Of a DNA stretch of 64,000 nt, positions 52,499 to 60,282 are shown in pieces (positions within the stretch are counted from its first letter, which is position 1; each line of letters opens with the position of its first letter). Location of the stretch: contig PZPK01000021.1 in the NCBI GenBank assembly GCA_006212045.1, forward strand, positions 1 to 64,000, written 5' to 3'. Below the pieces are notes generated by a model. That model did not search any database, was not told where the DNA came from, and saw only the letters and a list, made by a program, of their open reading frames with translations. The stretch comes from Oleiphilus sp. GTDB taxonomy: Bacteria > Pseudomonadota > Gammaproteobacteria > Pseudomonadales > Oleiphilaceae. The position numbers and the translations under genes were made by a program.

Positions 52499-54427
52499 AT
52501 GTTAAAAACCGAAATGCTCAGCCAACTCAAGCAGCTTAAACAGGAGATCAAGGCGAGCCGAAATCTGCATCAGGGCATCGTCAAAGGCACGAGTAACAAG
52601 TTCGGGTTCGTCACCCTCGACAGTGGCAAGGACATCTTTTTGCCTGCCGACGAAATGGCGCGGGTCCTGCCGGGAGACAGGATTGAGGTTGAAGTAAAAA
52701 AAGAGCCCAAAAACAAAACGTTCGCGCTGGTGGAAAAGCTGATCGAATCGCCGACCAAGGAATTCTTCGGAAAGTATGTCACCAAGGGCAACGCACACTT
52801 TGTCGAAGCGGATATCTCCGGATTGTCGCAATGGCTCTTTATTCCTCCGCCCAAGAGAAAAGATGCGAAAACAAAAGATCTGGTGCGCTGCAAACTGACC
52901 CAGCATCCGATTCGTAACGGTAAAGCGCAGGCTGCCGTTCTGGAAGTGATTGGTTCAGAGCGTGATCCGGGCATTGAGTGGACCTATGCCATGCGCAAAT
53001 ATGGCATTCAGGAAGGCTGGCCAGAGCAGGTCATGTCGGAAGTCGAGGCACTGGATCAGGCTGCCGTTGAACAGCTCGCCTCACAAAGGGAAGACCTGAG
53101 TGATGTTCCGTTTGTCACTATTGATTCTGCTTCGACTCAGGATATGGATGATGCGATTTGGGTCGAGAAGCGTGATCAAGCTTGGGTCTTGCGTGTTGCC
53201 ATTGCCGACCCGGCCAGTCTCATTCCCGAAAATTCAGCCCTCGAAAAAGAGCTGTGTCGTCGCGTGGCATCTGTCTACTTTCCGGGTTTGGCGGTACCTA
53301 TGTTGCCGGCAGAACTGTCTCGTGACCTTTGTTCCCTGCGTGAAGGCGTGCTCAGATTGGCCAAGGTCCTTGAACTGGTTATTGATGCCAAAGGCGAAGT
53401 CATAGAAAGCAGGTTATTTAACGCCCGGGTTTGCTCGCAGCGAAAGTTAAGCTACCAGGAAGCTTCAGCTCTGGTCGCAACGGGTTCAGATGATCCGCTG
53501 CAGCCCATGCTTCGGGAGCTGAATGAGCTCTCAAATGTGCTCTCGGCGTGGCGTAAGGACAAGGCCGTTTGCCAGGCAGGAAGGCCCGAATTTTATCTGG
53601 AGATTAATGATAACCGGAAAATCGAGCGTATCGTGCCGCGGGAACCAACGGTTGCCCACCGTATCGTCGAAGAGTGTATGGTTGTGGCCAATCGCACGAT
53701 TGCGCAACTGCTGCAGTCTCATAACGTAGACAGTCTGTTTGTCCGTCATGATGGCGTCAGGGAAGAGCGACGTCAGCCGCTCGCTTCGGTATTGGCAAAA
53801 GCCACCCCGGATCTTGGAGAGGTGGACCTGGCTGATTTGAATGACTTTGGCCGTTGCATGCGTACTTTGCAGGAAAGTGACGAGTACAAACAGTTAGTAA
53901 CCCTAATCAACCGACAGTTGACCCGAACCGAATTATCGAGTCGCCCGGCACCGCATTTTGCGATGGGATTTGACGCGTATACGACATTTACTTCGCCATT
54001 GCGAAAGGCCAGTGATTTTCTGTTGCATCGTCAGCTGGATGCCTGGCTAAAAGAGGGCGAGATCAAAGCCATTGATTCGACATTGGCATCGTCTCTGGAT
54101 GTTTCGCTTCAGAACACTCGGGCTGCAGTTTTTGAAGTCGAACAGTGGCTGAAATGCCAGTTTATGAATACCCGCTCCAATATTTTTGAAGCTCAGGTGC
54201 TGAGAGTATATGCCTCGGGGTGTCAGATAAGATTGCTGGAAAATGGCGTCGAAGGTTTTATTTCGGTGCGTGATCTGGACGGTAAGTTCAGCTACAACCA
54301 GGATCTGATGCAGTTGAAAGGTGCTGACTACAGTTTTAGCCTGGATCAGCTTCTCAAGGTCAAGAAAAAGCAGGTCGACTGGTCTCGAAAACAGATTATG
54401 TTTATTCCCTGTGAAACCGATGCCTGA
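52499..54427 (+). CDS. rnb: Exoribonuclease II (RNase II family)
   Basis: The 642-residue enzyme has N-terminal cold-shock domains (GFVTLDSGKDIFLP) and an RNB catalytic domain with the acidic cluster TIDSASTQDMDDAIWV. PFTSPLRKASDFLLHRQL-type signature is present (YTTFTSPLRK). A C-terminal S1 domain completes it. Length and lack of the long Lys-rich tail point to RNase II rather than RNase R. It degrades single-stranded mRNA 3' to 5'. Confidence 0.92.
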   Translation: MLKTEMLSQLKQLKQEIKASRNLHQGIVKGTSNKFGFVTLDSGKDIFLPADEMARVLPGDRIEVEVKKEPKNKTFALVEKLIESPTKEFFGKYVTKGNAHFVEADISGLSQWLFIPPPKRKDAKTKDLVRCKLTQHPIRNGKAQAAVLEVIGSERDPGIEWTYAMRKYGIQEGWPEQVMSEVEALDQAAVEQLASQREDLSDVPFVTIDSASTQDMDDAIWVEKRDQAWVLRVAIADPASLIPENSALEKELCRRVASVYFPGLAVPMLPAELSRDLCSLREGVLRLAKVLELVIDAKGEVIESRLFNARVCSQRKLSYQEASALVATGSDDPLQPMLRELNELSNVLSAWRKDKAVCQAGRPEFYLEINDNRKIERIVPREPTVAHRIVEECMVVANRTIAQLLQSHNVDSLFVRHDGVREERRQPLASVLAKATPDLGEVDLADLNDFGRCMRTLQESDEYKQLVTLINRQLTRTELSSRPAPHFAMGFDAYTTFTSPLRKASDFLLHRQLDAWLKEGEIKAIDSTLASSLDVSLQNTRAAVFEVEQWLKCQFMNTRSNIFEAQVLRVYASGCQIRLLENGVEGFISVRDLDGKFSYNQDLMQLKGADYSFSLDQLLKVKKKQVDWSRKQIMFIPCETDA

Positions 54428-54598
54428 TCAGGCGACACACGGTGTAGGATATATCGCACATGGCTTTGGGTGATGTCCTATTTTTTTAGTTTCCGTGTCG
54501 CTCTAGAATGATCTTAAGGATGAACGCTACACATTGGATGTGTGACAAGGAAGCCCAAGGACGTTGAGTTCTGAAGGATTAGTAAAGGATGCTCGATT

Positions 54599-54632
54599 TA
54601 AGGGTGTCGAAAGGAATTCGATGCCCTTTTGC
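54599..54632. terminator. Terminator between rnb and the TetR gene
   Basis: The stem AAGGGTGTCGA / TCGATGCCCTT (two wobble pairs) is followed by TTTTGCTTTT. It lies between convergent genes and can serve rnb and probably the tetR gene in reverse. Confidence 0.75.
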
Positions 54633-54649
54633 TTTTCCCGTCAATCACC

Positions 54650-55306
54650 TTAGTCACTCGACTGTTTTAGCCCTACAAGACCTGCCAGCATATACTCACT
54701 AATGATCGTTACGTAAGTATCGAGGTCAATCGTATGTTGATGGCTGACATCTGTATTCCAGATCATGCTGATTGCACCATCGAACGTCGCTTCCAAGCCC
54801 ATCATCAAATGTTCTACCGGCTTTTCAGGAATAATGCCCTGCTCAATTCCGGAAGTTAATATCGAACCGATGAAATTTTCGAAACGGCTATCCAGCTTTT
54901 CGAACTGCTCTCTAAGCTCTTGGGGCAGGCGGTTTCGGTAGTCTTCACGTTTACAGTAAAACGAGACGCGTGCTTGTGCTGGGTTGGCGAGGAACATGTC
55001 AAAGGCGATACGAATAATATTCTTCAGGCAAACGAGCACATCTTCGGAACTCGTCGCAGTCTCAAAGTTCTCGAGCAATTTGTCGGTAAAGGCCAGCGTA
55101 ATGTAGGCATATATTTCTTCCTTGCTGGCAAAATGTTTGTAAACCGTACCCTTGCCTATTTCGGCTTTTCGCGAAATCTGTTCAACGGTGACCTGTTCCC
55201 AGTGTGGACCCTCAAACAGACTGAGTGCTGCGTTCAGGATTTCCTGCTCGCGCCGAGCAAACTCTGCCTGTTTTTTGCTGATAAAGGGTGTGCCGCCTGC
55301 GGGCAT
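54650..55306 (-). CDS. TetR-family transcriptional regulator
   Basis: The 218-residue regulator has an N-terminal helix-turn-helix VEQISRKAEIGKGTVYKHFASKEE and a ligand-binding C-terminal domain without a recognised ligand motif. It is divergent from the ion channel gene. An inverted repeat TGACT-N3-AGTCA lies 32 bp before its start. It may control itself and the channel; targets are inferred. Confidence 0.9.
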   Translation of the reverse strand: MPAGGTPFISKKQAEFARREQEILNAALSLFEGPHWEQVTVEQISRKAEIGKGTVYKHFASKEEIYAYITLAFTDKLLENFETATSSEDVLVCLKNIIRIAFDMFLANPAQARVSFYCKREDYRNRLPQELREQFEKLDSRFENFIGSILTSGIEQGIIPEKPVEHLMMGLEATFDGAISMIWNTDVSHQHTIDLDTYVTIISEYMLAGLVGLKQSSD

Positions 55307-55337
55307 TTTCGCTGTCTCCGTTTAAAAATCTGATTTA

Positions 55338-55350
55338 TGACTGAAAGTCA
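55338..55350. promoter_or_regulatory. Candidate operator upstream of the TetR gene
   Basis: The inverted repeat TGACT-GAA-AGTCA sits in the 157-bp divergent region between the tetR and ion-channel genes, close to the tetR start. It is short, so chance occurrence is possible. Confidence 0.35.
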
Positions 55351-55463
55351 CAAAAATTCTATAGCCTGTTGGCCTGCAAAGCTACCTATTTCATTTTTGT
55401 GTAATAAAATTGAGCGCCAATTACGTTCCGGCCCCGAATTTATCAGAGTCAAACAGACAAGCC

Positions 55464-56270
55464 ATGAATACAAACAAGTTACAACAGAAGTTTCTAGCGA
55501 TCAGAAGTCACAAAGGTTTTGAACTATTTGTGGTGACGGTCATTGTTTTTTCGGCACTGATCATTGGTGCAAAAACCTACCATATTCCAGAAAACCTGCT
55601 GTCATTGATGATCTGGCTTGACTGGGCAATTACCTTTGTTTTTCTGTTCGAGATCATTGTTCGTTTTCTCGGTGAAGCGAACAAACGCGACTTTTTTCGA
55701 AGTGGGTGGAATATATTCGATACGCTTATCGTGGTTGTGAGTCTGATACCGATCGAGAATTCGGATCTTGCACTGATCGGTCGTCTGATCAGAATCTTCC
55801 GTGTCCTGAGAATGATTTCAATCATTCCGGAACTGCGCCTTTTGCTTAACTCGCTACTGAAAGCCATGCCCCAACTTGGCTACGTGGTGCTGCTGATGTT
55901 CATCATTTTTTATATCTATGCTGCGGTTGGAACGACGTTTTTCGCCCAGATCAATCCGGTTCTGTGGGGGGATATCGCCATCTCGATGCTGACGCTTTTT
56001 CGAGTCATGACCTTTGAAGACTGGACAGACGTTATGTACGAGGTCATGGAGCACTACAGTTTCAGCTGGATTTATTTCATAACCTTTATCTTTTTCACGA
56101 CCTTTGCGTTTCTTAATATGGTGATAGGTATCGTGGTCAGTGTACTTGAGGAAGAAAACCAGCGGGTCAAAGCGGTTAAAGACAAGGAAGACGGTGTTAT
56201 TGAGATTGATGATTTGCATCGAGAACTGCTGGAGTTAAAGCGGATGCTTGTTGAGATGAAGGCGAGATAG
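55464..56270 (+). CDS. Voltage-gated ion channel of the bacterial Nav/NaChBac type with a TFEDWTD filter
   Basis: The 268-residue six-TM channel has an S4 voltage sensor with four arginines every third residue (R107, R110, R113, R116). The pore helix and filter TLFRVMTFEDWTDVM have T183-F-E-D-W-T-D189, where sodium channels have TLESWSM/A. S6 and a C-terminal coiled coil (~230-268) favour tetramers. Asp at filter positions 4 and 7 is what converts engineered NaChBac/NavAb to calcium selectivity, so Ca permeability is predicted, not shown. The start at 55464 (MNTNKLQQ) is chosen over an upstream TTG. Confidence 0.9.
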   Translation: MNTNKLQQKFLAIRSHKGFELFVVTVIVFSALIIGAKTYHIPENLLSLMIWLDWAITFVFLFEIIVRFLGEANKRDFFRSGWNIFDTLIVVVSLIPIENSDLALIGRLIRIFRVLRMISIIPELRLLLNSLLKAMPQLGYVVLLMFIIFYIYAAVGTTFFAQINPVLWGDIAISMLTLFRVMTFEDWTDVMYEVMEHYSFSWIYFITFIFFTTFAFLNMVIGIVVSVLEEENQRVKAVKDKEDGVIEIDDLHRELLELKRMLVEMKAR

Positions 56271-56399
56271 CCCGGGGAGGGTCAACACTAGACTGGCCAT
56301 TGACCAGTTCTGATCGTTTTGTTCCAGTTTTAACCCTATACAGCGCCTGGCCGGCACATTGGCGAGCTTGATGGAACAAACTATCCTGAAATCGGTTCA

Positions 56400-56438
56400 A
56401 TACAAATGTATGATACGTATGTATGATACAAGTGTATG
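56400..56438. promoter_or_regulatory. Tandem array of three 13-bp operators upstream of the 2OG oxygenase
   Basis: Three head-to-tail 13-bp units, ATACAAATGTATG, ATACGTATGTATG and ATACAAGTGTATG, start at 56400, 56413 and 56426. Each contains an ATAC-N4-GTAT palindrome. A fourth site, ATACAAATGTAT, lies before the TetR gene at 57295-57306. They are about 60 bp before the ATG at 56495, where they would cover promoter elements. Binding by the TetR encoded at 57343 is the likely function (inference). Confidence 0.75.
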
Positions 56439-56494
56439 AAAGTCGATTGTAAAGTATCACGCACTTGTATTTGTCGTGATCAGGATAGGTTGTT

Positions 56495-57220
56495 ATGTAT
56501 AACAGGTATTACGTTCCTTCATTTCACTTCAACACTGCCGGGCCATGTTATTGTGGGTCCATGAAACCCTTTGGTACATGCTGCGCCTCCAATGACCCTG
56601 CCCGAGGGCTTCCCAGTTCTATCAAGGTGGTCAACAATTTCCTGGCTAAACAGGAATGCGACCAGTTGCTGGCCTTCGCCGAGCGTCAGAAAAGAGACTG
56701 GTTAACGGTCGTTGATATTGACAAGGCGACCGGTAAAAAAAAGGTCAAACGTCATCCAAACCGGGTCACCCAAGTAGTACAGCTGGCCGAAAAACAGGCC
56801 TATGTTTCCGAGCTGATGGAGCGGGCATGCCGGGAACATTTACCGGCGCATGTATCTCCGCCGGAGTGGTTCGAAACGCCGCAATTGCTACGTTATGGTC
56901 GGGGCGGTAAATATGCCATGCATTCCGACTCAGATAACTATTGCCATGAGAAGAATAGCTTTTACCGTTTTATTGACCGGGATTTCAGCATTCTGATCTA
57001 CCTGAATGACGATTACATTGGGGGGGGGCTGAAATTCAAGGGTCTGAATTTCAGTTATCAGCCCAAAGCCGGCGATCTGGTGCTCTTTCCATCCAACCAT
57101 GTGTTTTCGCATGAGTCTTTGCCGATTCAGTCAGGTACCAAGTATGCGCTGGTCAGTTGGGGAGCCTTCAAAGGTTCTCCTCGCGTCTCTGCACCCAGAC
57201 AGGTCGTAAAACTGCACTAG
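56495..57220 (+). CDS. 2OG-Fe(II) oxygenase with N-terminal SEC-C-like zinc motif
   Basis: The 241-residue protein starts with GPCYCGSMKPFGTCC (C18, C20, C29, C30), matching the SEC-C zinc motif PCxCGSGKKxKxCC. A prolyl-4-hydroxylase-like double-stranded beta-helix follows, with iron ligands H143 and D145 (YAMHSDSD) and distal His in FSHESLP (H206), and K216 (GTKYALVSW) for 2-oxoglutarate. It likely hydroxylates a protein substrate. It is controlled by the 13-bp operator array and lies upstream of a TetR gene on the same strand. Confidence 0.85.
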   Translation: MYNRYYVPSFHFNTAGPCYCGSMKPFGTCCASNDPARGLPSSIKVVNNFLAKQECDQLLAFAERQKRDWLTVVDIDKATGKKKVKRHPNRVTQVVQLAEKQAYVSELMERACREHLPAHVSPPEWFETPQLLRYGRGGKYAMHSDSDNYCHEKNSFYRFIDRDFSILIYLNDDYIGGGLKFKGLNFSYQPKAGDLVLFPSNHVFSHESLPIQSGTKYALVSWGAFKGSPRVSAPRQVVKLH

Positions 57221-57241
57221 GCAGATCTGAGATAAAATGAG

Positions 57242-57274
57242 ATCTGGCTCATAAATACTCTTTATGAGCCAGAT
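57242..57274 (+). terminator. Terminator after the 2OG oxygenase gene
   Basis: A 14-bp perfect stem (57242-57255 with 57261-57274) with a 5-nt loop, 20 bp after the stop. The following T-tract is weak but the stem is strong. Confidence 0.75.
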
Positions 57275-57294
57275 ATTTGTTTCAGTTCCATTTC

Positions 57295-57306
57295 ATACAA
57301 ATGTAT
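57295..57306. promoter_or_regulatory. Single operator ATACAAATGTAT before the TetR gene
   Basis: Identical to the first unit of the array at 56400-56411, located 37 bp before the TetR start. This supports autoregulation and joint control with the oxygenase. Confidence 0.65.
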
Positions 57307-57342
57307 TATCCATAAAAGCAACAATAAAAATGGCTACATACA

Positions 57343-57960
57343 TTGGGCACCGTAAAAGATTCTCTTCAAACAAAACAGAAACTGGTTCAGGTCGCGGGCG
57401 TGATGTTTGCGGAACGAGGTTATGATCAGGTCACCGTGCGGGATATTATCGATGCCGCCAGTGCCAATCTTGGCGCGCTGAACTATCACTTCGGTACCAA
57501 GGAATGTCTGTATGGTGAAGTGCTTCGGCAAGCCTGTGAAAGTGACCGAATTGATCCGGTAAATCTCGAAACACTGGAGCCTTTTGAGCAGTTGGTATTT
57601 CTGATCGAAGAGGCCTTGTTAATCTGCAGTCAAGGCATTGATCAGAATTGGCCCTATATGCTGATCAAACGCGAGTGCCAGTTTCCTTCTCATATGTTCG
57701 ATCAAATCGTGGAAGAGCATTTCAAGTTCCAGTCTTCCGTTGTCACCGGTATTATCGCGCAACTTGTAAACAAACCGGCGACCGCGCCGGAAGTCGAGTT
57801 GGGGGTAGTTACGATGGTGGGTTTGCTGGATATGTTTGGCCTGAATGGCCATCTGATCACCTCCGTATTACCGGATCTCAGTCCTTACATCAATGATCGC
57901 AAGAGTCTGGCCAGGCGTGTTGCCAAGCTGGTGATTGAAGCGGCCACGCAAGAGGTATAA
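57343..57960 (+). CDS. TetR-family regulator (CerR-like C-terminal domain)
   Basis: The 205-residue regulator has the HTH VTVRDIIDAASANLGALNYHFGTKECLY, in which the NLGALNYHF recognition helix is typical of the CerR/DUF1956 subgroup. The C-terminal domain (LIKRECQFPSHMFDQIVEEHF) fits this group. It uses a TTG start, as no ATG lies near. It probably represses the oxygenase gene and itself via the ATAC-N4-GTAT sites. Confidence 0.85.
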   Translation: MGTVKDSLQTKQKLVQVAGVMFAERGYDQVTVRDIIDAASANLGALNYHFGTKECLYGEVLRQACESDRIDPVNLETLEPFEQLVFLIEEALLICSQGIDQNWPYMLIKRECQFPSHMFDQIVEEHFKFQSSVVTGIIAQLVNKPATAPEVELGVVTMVGLLDMFGLNGHLITSVLPDLSPYINDRKSLARRVAKLVIEAATQEV

Positions 57961-57986
57961 AAAAAAGCCTCGTAAGGAGGCTTTTT
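57961..57986. terminator. Bidirectional terminator between the tetR and YIP1 genes
   Basis: The stem AAAAAGCCTC / GAGGCTTTTT (as AAAAGCCT-N-AGGCTTTTT) immediately follows the tetR stop codon; the reverse orientation serves the convergent YIP1 gene. Confidence 0.85.
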
Positions 57987-58011
57987 CTTGTAGAGAGTGA
58001 CAGATTATTCG

Positions 58012-58614
58012 CTAGCTGATGTATTCAGGACCAATGCCGATGCTCCAGATAACCACACTAATGGCCAACAGTCCAACCAGCATTACCAGCCCAACTGTTA
58101 GTATCGAAGTTGCGAACATAAAGCCTCTTTCTTCGGGTATCTTCATCAGGATCGGCAGGCCTTCATACAGTAAATAGACTGACCAGCATACCGCAATGAT
58201 CCCCGCCAGCATGTTCACCCAAAGGACCGGATAGACCGCGATGATACCCGTTAAAAACAGCGGTGTTGCCGTGTATGCGGCCAACACTATGCCTCTGTGT
58301 TCGCTTGATTCAACACCATAGGTCATGGAGAAAAAGTCTATAAATTTACCGATCAGATAAATGCCGGCTAGCATCGCCGCGTAGAACAGAATACATAACT
58401 GGGCGGCACTGCTTTGACTGAGCCTGACGACATCACCATCGCCAATTTGCCAGCCCACTACCGTCGTACCGTAGAAGGCTGCTGCAGCGGGAATAAGGGC
58501 AAGCAGTATCACATGGCTCAAATACAGCTTGGAAGTTGATTCATGTTCTTCTCGAATCGTTTCCCACTCCCGGTCGGGGTGGGTCAAAATACCGAGGGTA
58601 TGCATTAAACTCAT
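58012..58614 (-). CDS. YIP1-family membrane protein
   Basis: The 200-residue protein has five hydrophobic segments. The N-terminal cytosolic part HTLGILTHPDREWETIREE is typical of bacterial Yip1-domain proteins. The function is unknown. It is isolated, with a 325-bp gap before it. Confidence 0.82.
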   Translation of the reverse strand: MSLMHTLGILTHPDREWETIREEHESTSKLYLSHVILLALIPAAAAFYGTTVVGWQIGDGDVVRLSQSSAAQLCILFYAAMLAGIYLIGKFIDFFSMTYGVESSEHRGIVLAAYTATPLFLTGIIAVYPVLWVNMLAGIIAVCWSVYLLYEGLPILMKIPEERGFMFATSILTVGLVMLVGLLAISVVIWSIGIGPEYIS

Positions 58615-58939
58615 TCTTTGATCTCCAGTATCTGTTTGTTGTTGTTTTTGGTGACTTCACTAAGAGTAATATCGTGTCTACCTTGTCTAAGCTTAGTTCA
58701 AGCTTTGCCCTTCTGCATCGCCACCGTGGTTTGCGGGTGGCAGCATTCTGAAACGGACACCTGATGCTATTTCCATAGTGATTTTCAGCGCTGAATCTTC
58801 CCTCTGGCTACTGACATACTTAACCCGAATGGGAGCTTAAATCCAGTCCTGACTGGCATTAAGTCGCTTCTGTTTCAATATTTTTCATTTCCGGCGCTGA
58901 ATTCTTACTATACGCCCAAAAATCAGACAAACTGTGAAC
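58615..58939. other. Intergenic region between the YIP1 gene and zur
   Basis: 325 bp with no supported gene. It must contain the promoter of the YIP1 gene (minus strand) and the 3' end of zur transcription. znuA, often found close to zur, is not here. Confidence 0.35.
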
Positions 58940-59353
58940 TTATTCACTGCCGGCGGATTCCGCTTTCTGACAACGATCACACAGCCCTCTAAATTCAAGA
59001 TAAGGTGACTTCAAGGCAAACTGCTTGGCCTGAGCAAGTGTAAAAAATTGCGCCAGCAAATTTTCTTCGAGTGACAGCTCTGCGACCTGACCACATATCT
59101 CACAGATCATAAAAAGCTGTTCATGGCTTTTGTGGCTATGGCCGCAACAAATGAATTTTTGCTCTGATTCAATGCGATGTATGAGTTTGGATTCAATCAG
59201 ATAGTTGAGGGCCCGGTAAACGGTGGCAGGCTTCCACTTTCGATCGCCGGCATGCAGTGAGTCCAGAATATCGTAGGCGCTCATGGCTTCGTGGCGTTCG
59301 CTTAGCACGTCCAACACGGCTTGTCTGTTTTCTGTCAGAGTTTTTTCGGGCAT
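58940..59353 (-). CDS. zur: Zinc uptake regulator Zur (Fur family)
   Basis: The 137-residue Fur-family protein has an N-terminal winged helix (KWKPATVYRALNYLIESKL) and a C-terminal metal domain with HSHKSHEQLF, CEICGQ and CDRCQ. The two CxxC pairs form the structural zinc site. Zur represses zinc-uptake genes when zinc is sufficient. It is divergent from the znuCB operon, sharing the Zur box at 59384-59400. Confidence 0.94.
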   Translation of the reverse strand: MPEKTLTENRQAVLDVLSERHEAMSAYDILDSLHAGDRKWKPATVYRALNYLIESKLIHRIESEQKFICCGHSHKSHEQLFMICEICGQVAELSLEENLLAQFFTLAQAKQFALKSPYLEFRGLCDRCQKAESAGSE

Positions 59354-59383
59354 GTGGCTCGGGCGCTACTAAAAAATAGTAGC

Positions 59384-59400
59384 TTGTTATAACATAACAA
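59384..59400. promoter_or_regulatory. Zur box between zur and znuCB
   Basis: TTGTTATAACATAACAA, a palindrome (TTGTTAT-N3-ATAACAA) very close to the gammaproteobacterial Zur consensus GTTATA..ATAAC. It should repress znuCB and perhaps zur itself. Confidence 0.8.
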
Positions 59401-59426
59401 TTTAACTTGATTGAAGTCTGAAAGAC

Positions 59427-59531
59427 ATGTTTCGTCGATCCTTACTCGAAATGGGTGTGGCCCAGCGCTTGGTCGTAGCGAGTATGCTGCTTGTCCCCGT
59501 ATGGATGATGATTCTCTGGGTAAGCCGCTGA
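59427..59531 (+). CDS. Small membrane-protein ORF (34 codons) translationally coupled to znuC
   Basis: ATG at 59427 opens a 34-codon frame ending TGA at 59529-59531, whose A is the first base of the znuC ATG (TGATG overlap). The product has a basic N-terminus (MFRRSLLEMG) and a single hydrophobic helix with VVASMLLVPVWMMILWVSR. It could be a small membrane protein or only a leader ORF for coupling. It lies just downstream of the Zur box, so it would be zinc-regulated. No strong Shine-Dalgarno is seen (TGAAAG). Confidence 0.4.
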   Translation: MFRRSLLEMGVAQRLVVASMLLVPVWMMILWVSR

Positions 59532-60259
59532 TGCTTGAATTCCGGAATCTGACGCTGGGCTATGACTTGCATCCGGCGGTTCATCATCTCAATCTCGTCA
59601 TAGATGACGGCTCCCTGGTGGCTCTAGTCGGCCCAAACGGTGCCGGGAAATCCACGCTACTGAAAGGCATCATGGGCCAACTCAAGCCTCTGGATGGCAG
59701 TATCCTGCACCCCTCAGTTTCACGCAATGAAATCGCCTATTTGCCGCAACAGAGTCAGGTGGACCGCGCTTTTCCAATTACCGTCGAGGAGTTGGTCTCT
59801 CTGGGTGCCTGGAAGCAGACGGGAGCATTCGGACGTTTGCGTATGCGGCACAAGAGCCGCGTCACTGAGGCACTTGCCAAACTGGGCTTGTCAGGATTTG
59901 AAAAGCGCATGATTTCGTCATTGTCCGGAGGACAGATGCAACGCGTACTATTTGCGCGACTGTTGCTTCAGGAAGCCAGGCTGATCTTGCTGGATGAGCC
60001 TTTTACCGGAGTCGACAGCAAAACCACCCAGGACCTGCTCGTACAGATCGGAGAATGGCACAGGCAAGGTAAGACCATCGTTGCGGTACTCCACGAACTG
60101 GACCAGGTACGGCGATATTTTCCGCTGACATTGCTGCTTTCTCGACAGCCGATTGCCTACGGTTCGACCAATGAAGTGCTCAGTCCTGAAAATTTGGAGA
60201 AGGCCAGGCAGCTGAATGAAGCGTTTGATGAAAATGCCGAGTTTTGTTCCTATGTCTGA
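59531..60259 (+). CDS. znuC: Zinc ABC transporter ATP-binding protein ZnuC
   Basis: The 242-residue ABC ATPase has Walker A GPNGAGKSTLLKG, signature LSGGQMQRVLFARLL, Walker B LILLDEPFTG and H-loop VLHELDQV. The start ATG at 59531 is set by the N-terminus MLEFRNLTLGY. It powers high-affinity zinc uptake with ZnuB. The periplasmic binding protein ZnuA is not encoded nearby. Confidence 0.93.
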   Translation: MLEFRNLTLGYDLHPAVHHLNLVIDDGSLVALVGPNGAGKSTLLKGIMGQLKPLDGSILHPSVSRNEIAYLPQQSQVDRAFPITVEELVSLGAWKQTGAFGRLRMRHKSRVTEALAKLGLSGFEKRMISSLSGGQMQRVLFARLLLQEARLILLDEPFTGVDSKTTQDLLVQIGEWHRQGKTIVAVLHELDQVRRYFPLTLLLSRQPIAYGSTNEVLSPENLEKARQLNEAFDENAEFCSYV

Positions 60260-60282
60260 CTATTCATGGAAAATTTCTGAAC

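Noticed and set aside
59411-59530. Longer ZnuC N-terminus from an upstream in-frame start
   Set aside because: The extra 40 residues are unlike ZnuC, and the ATG at 59531 gives the family N-terminus.
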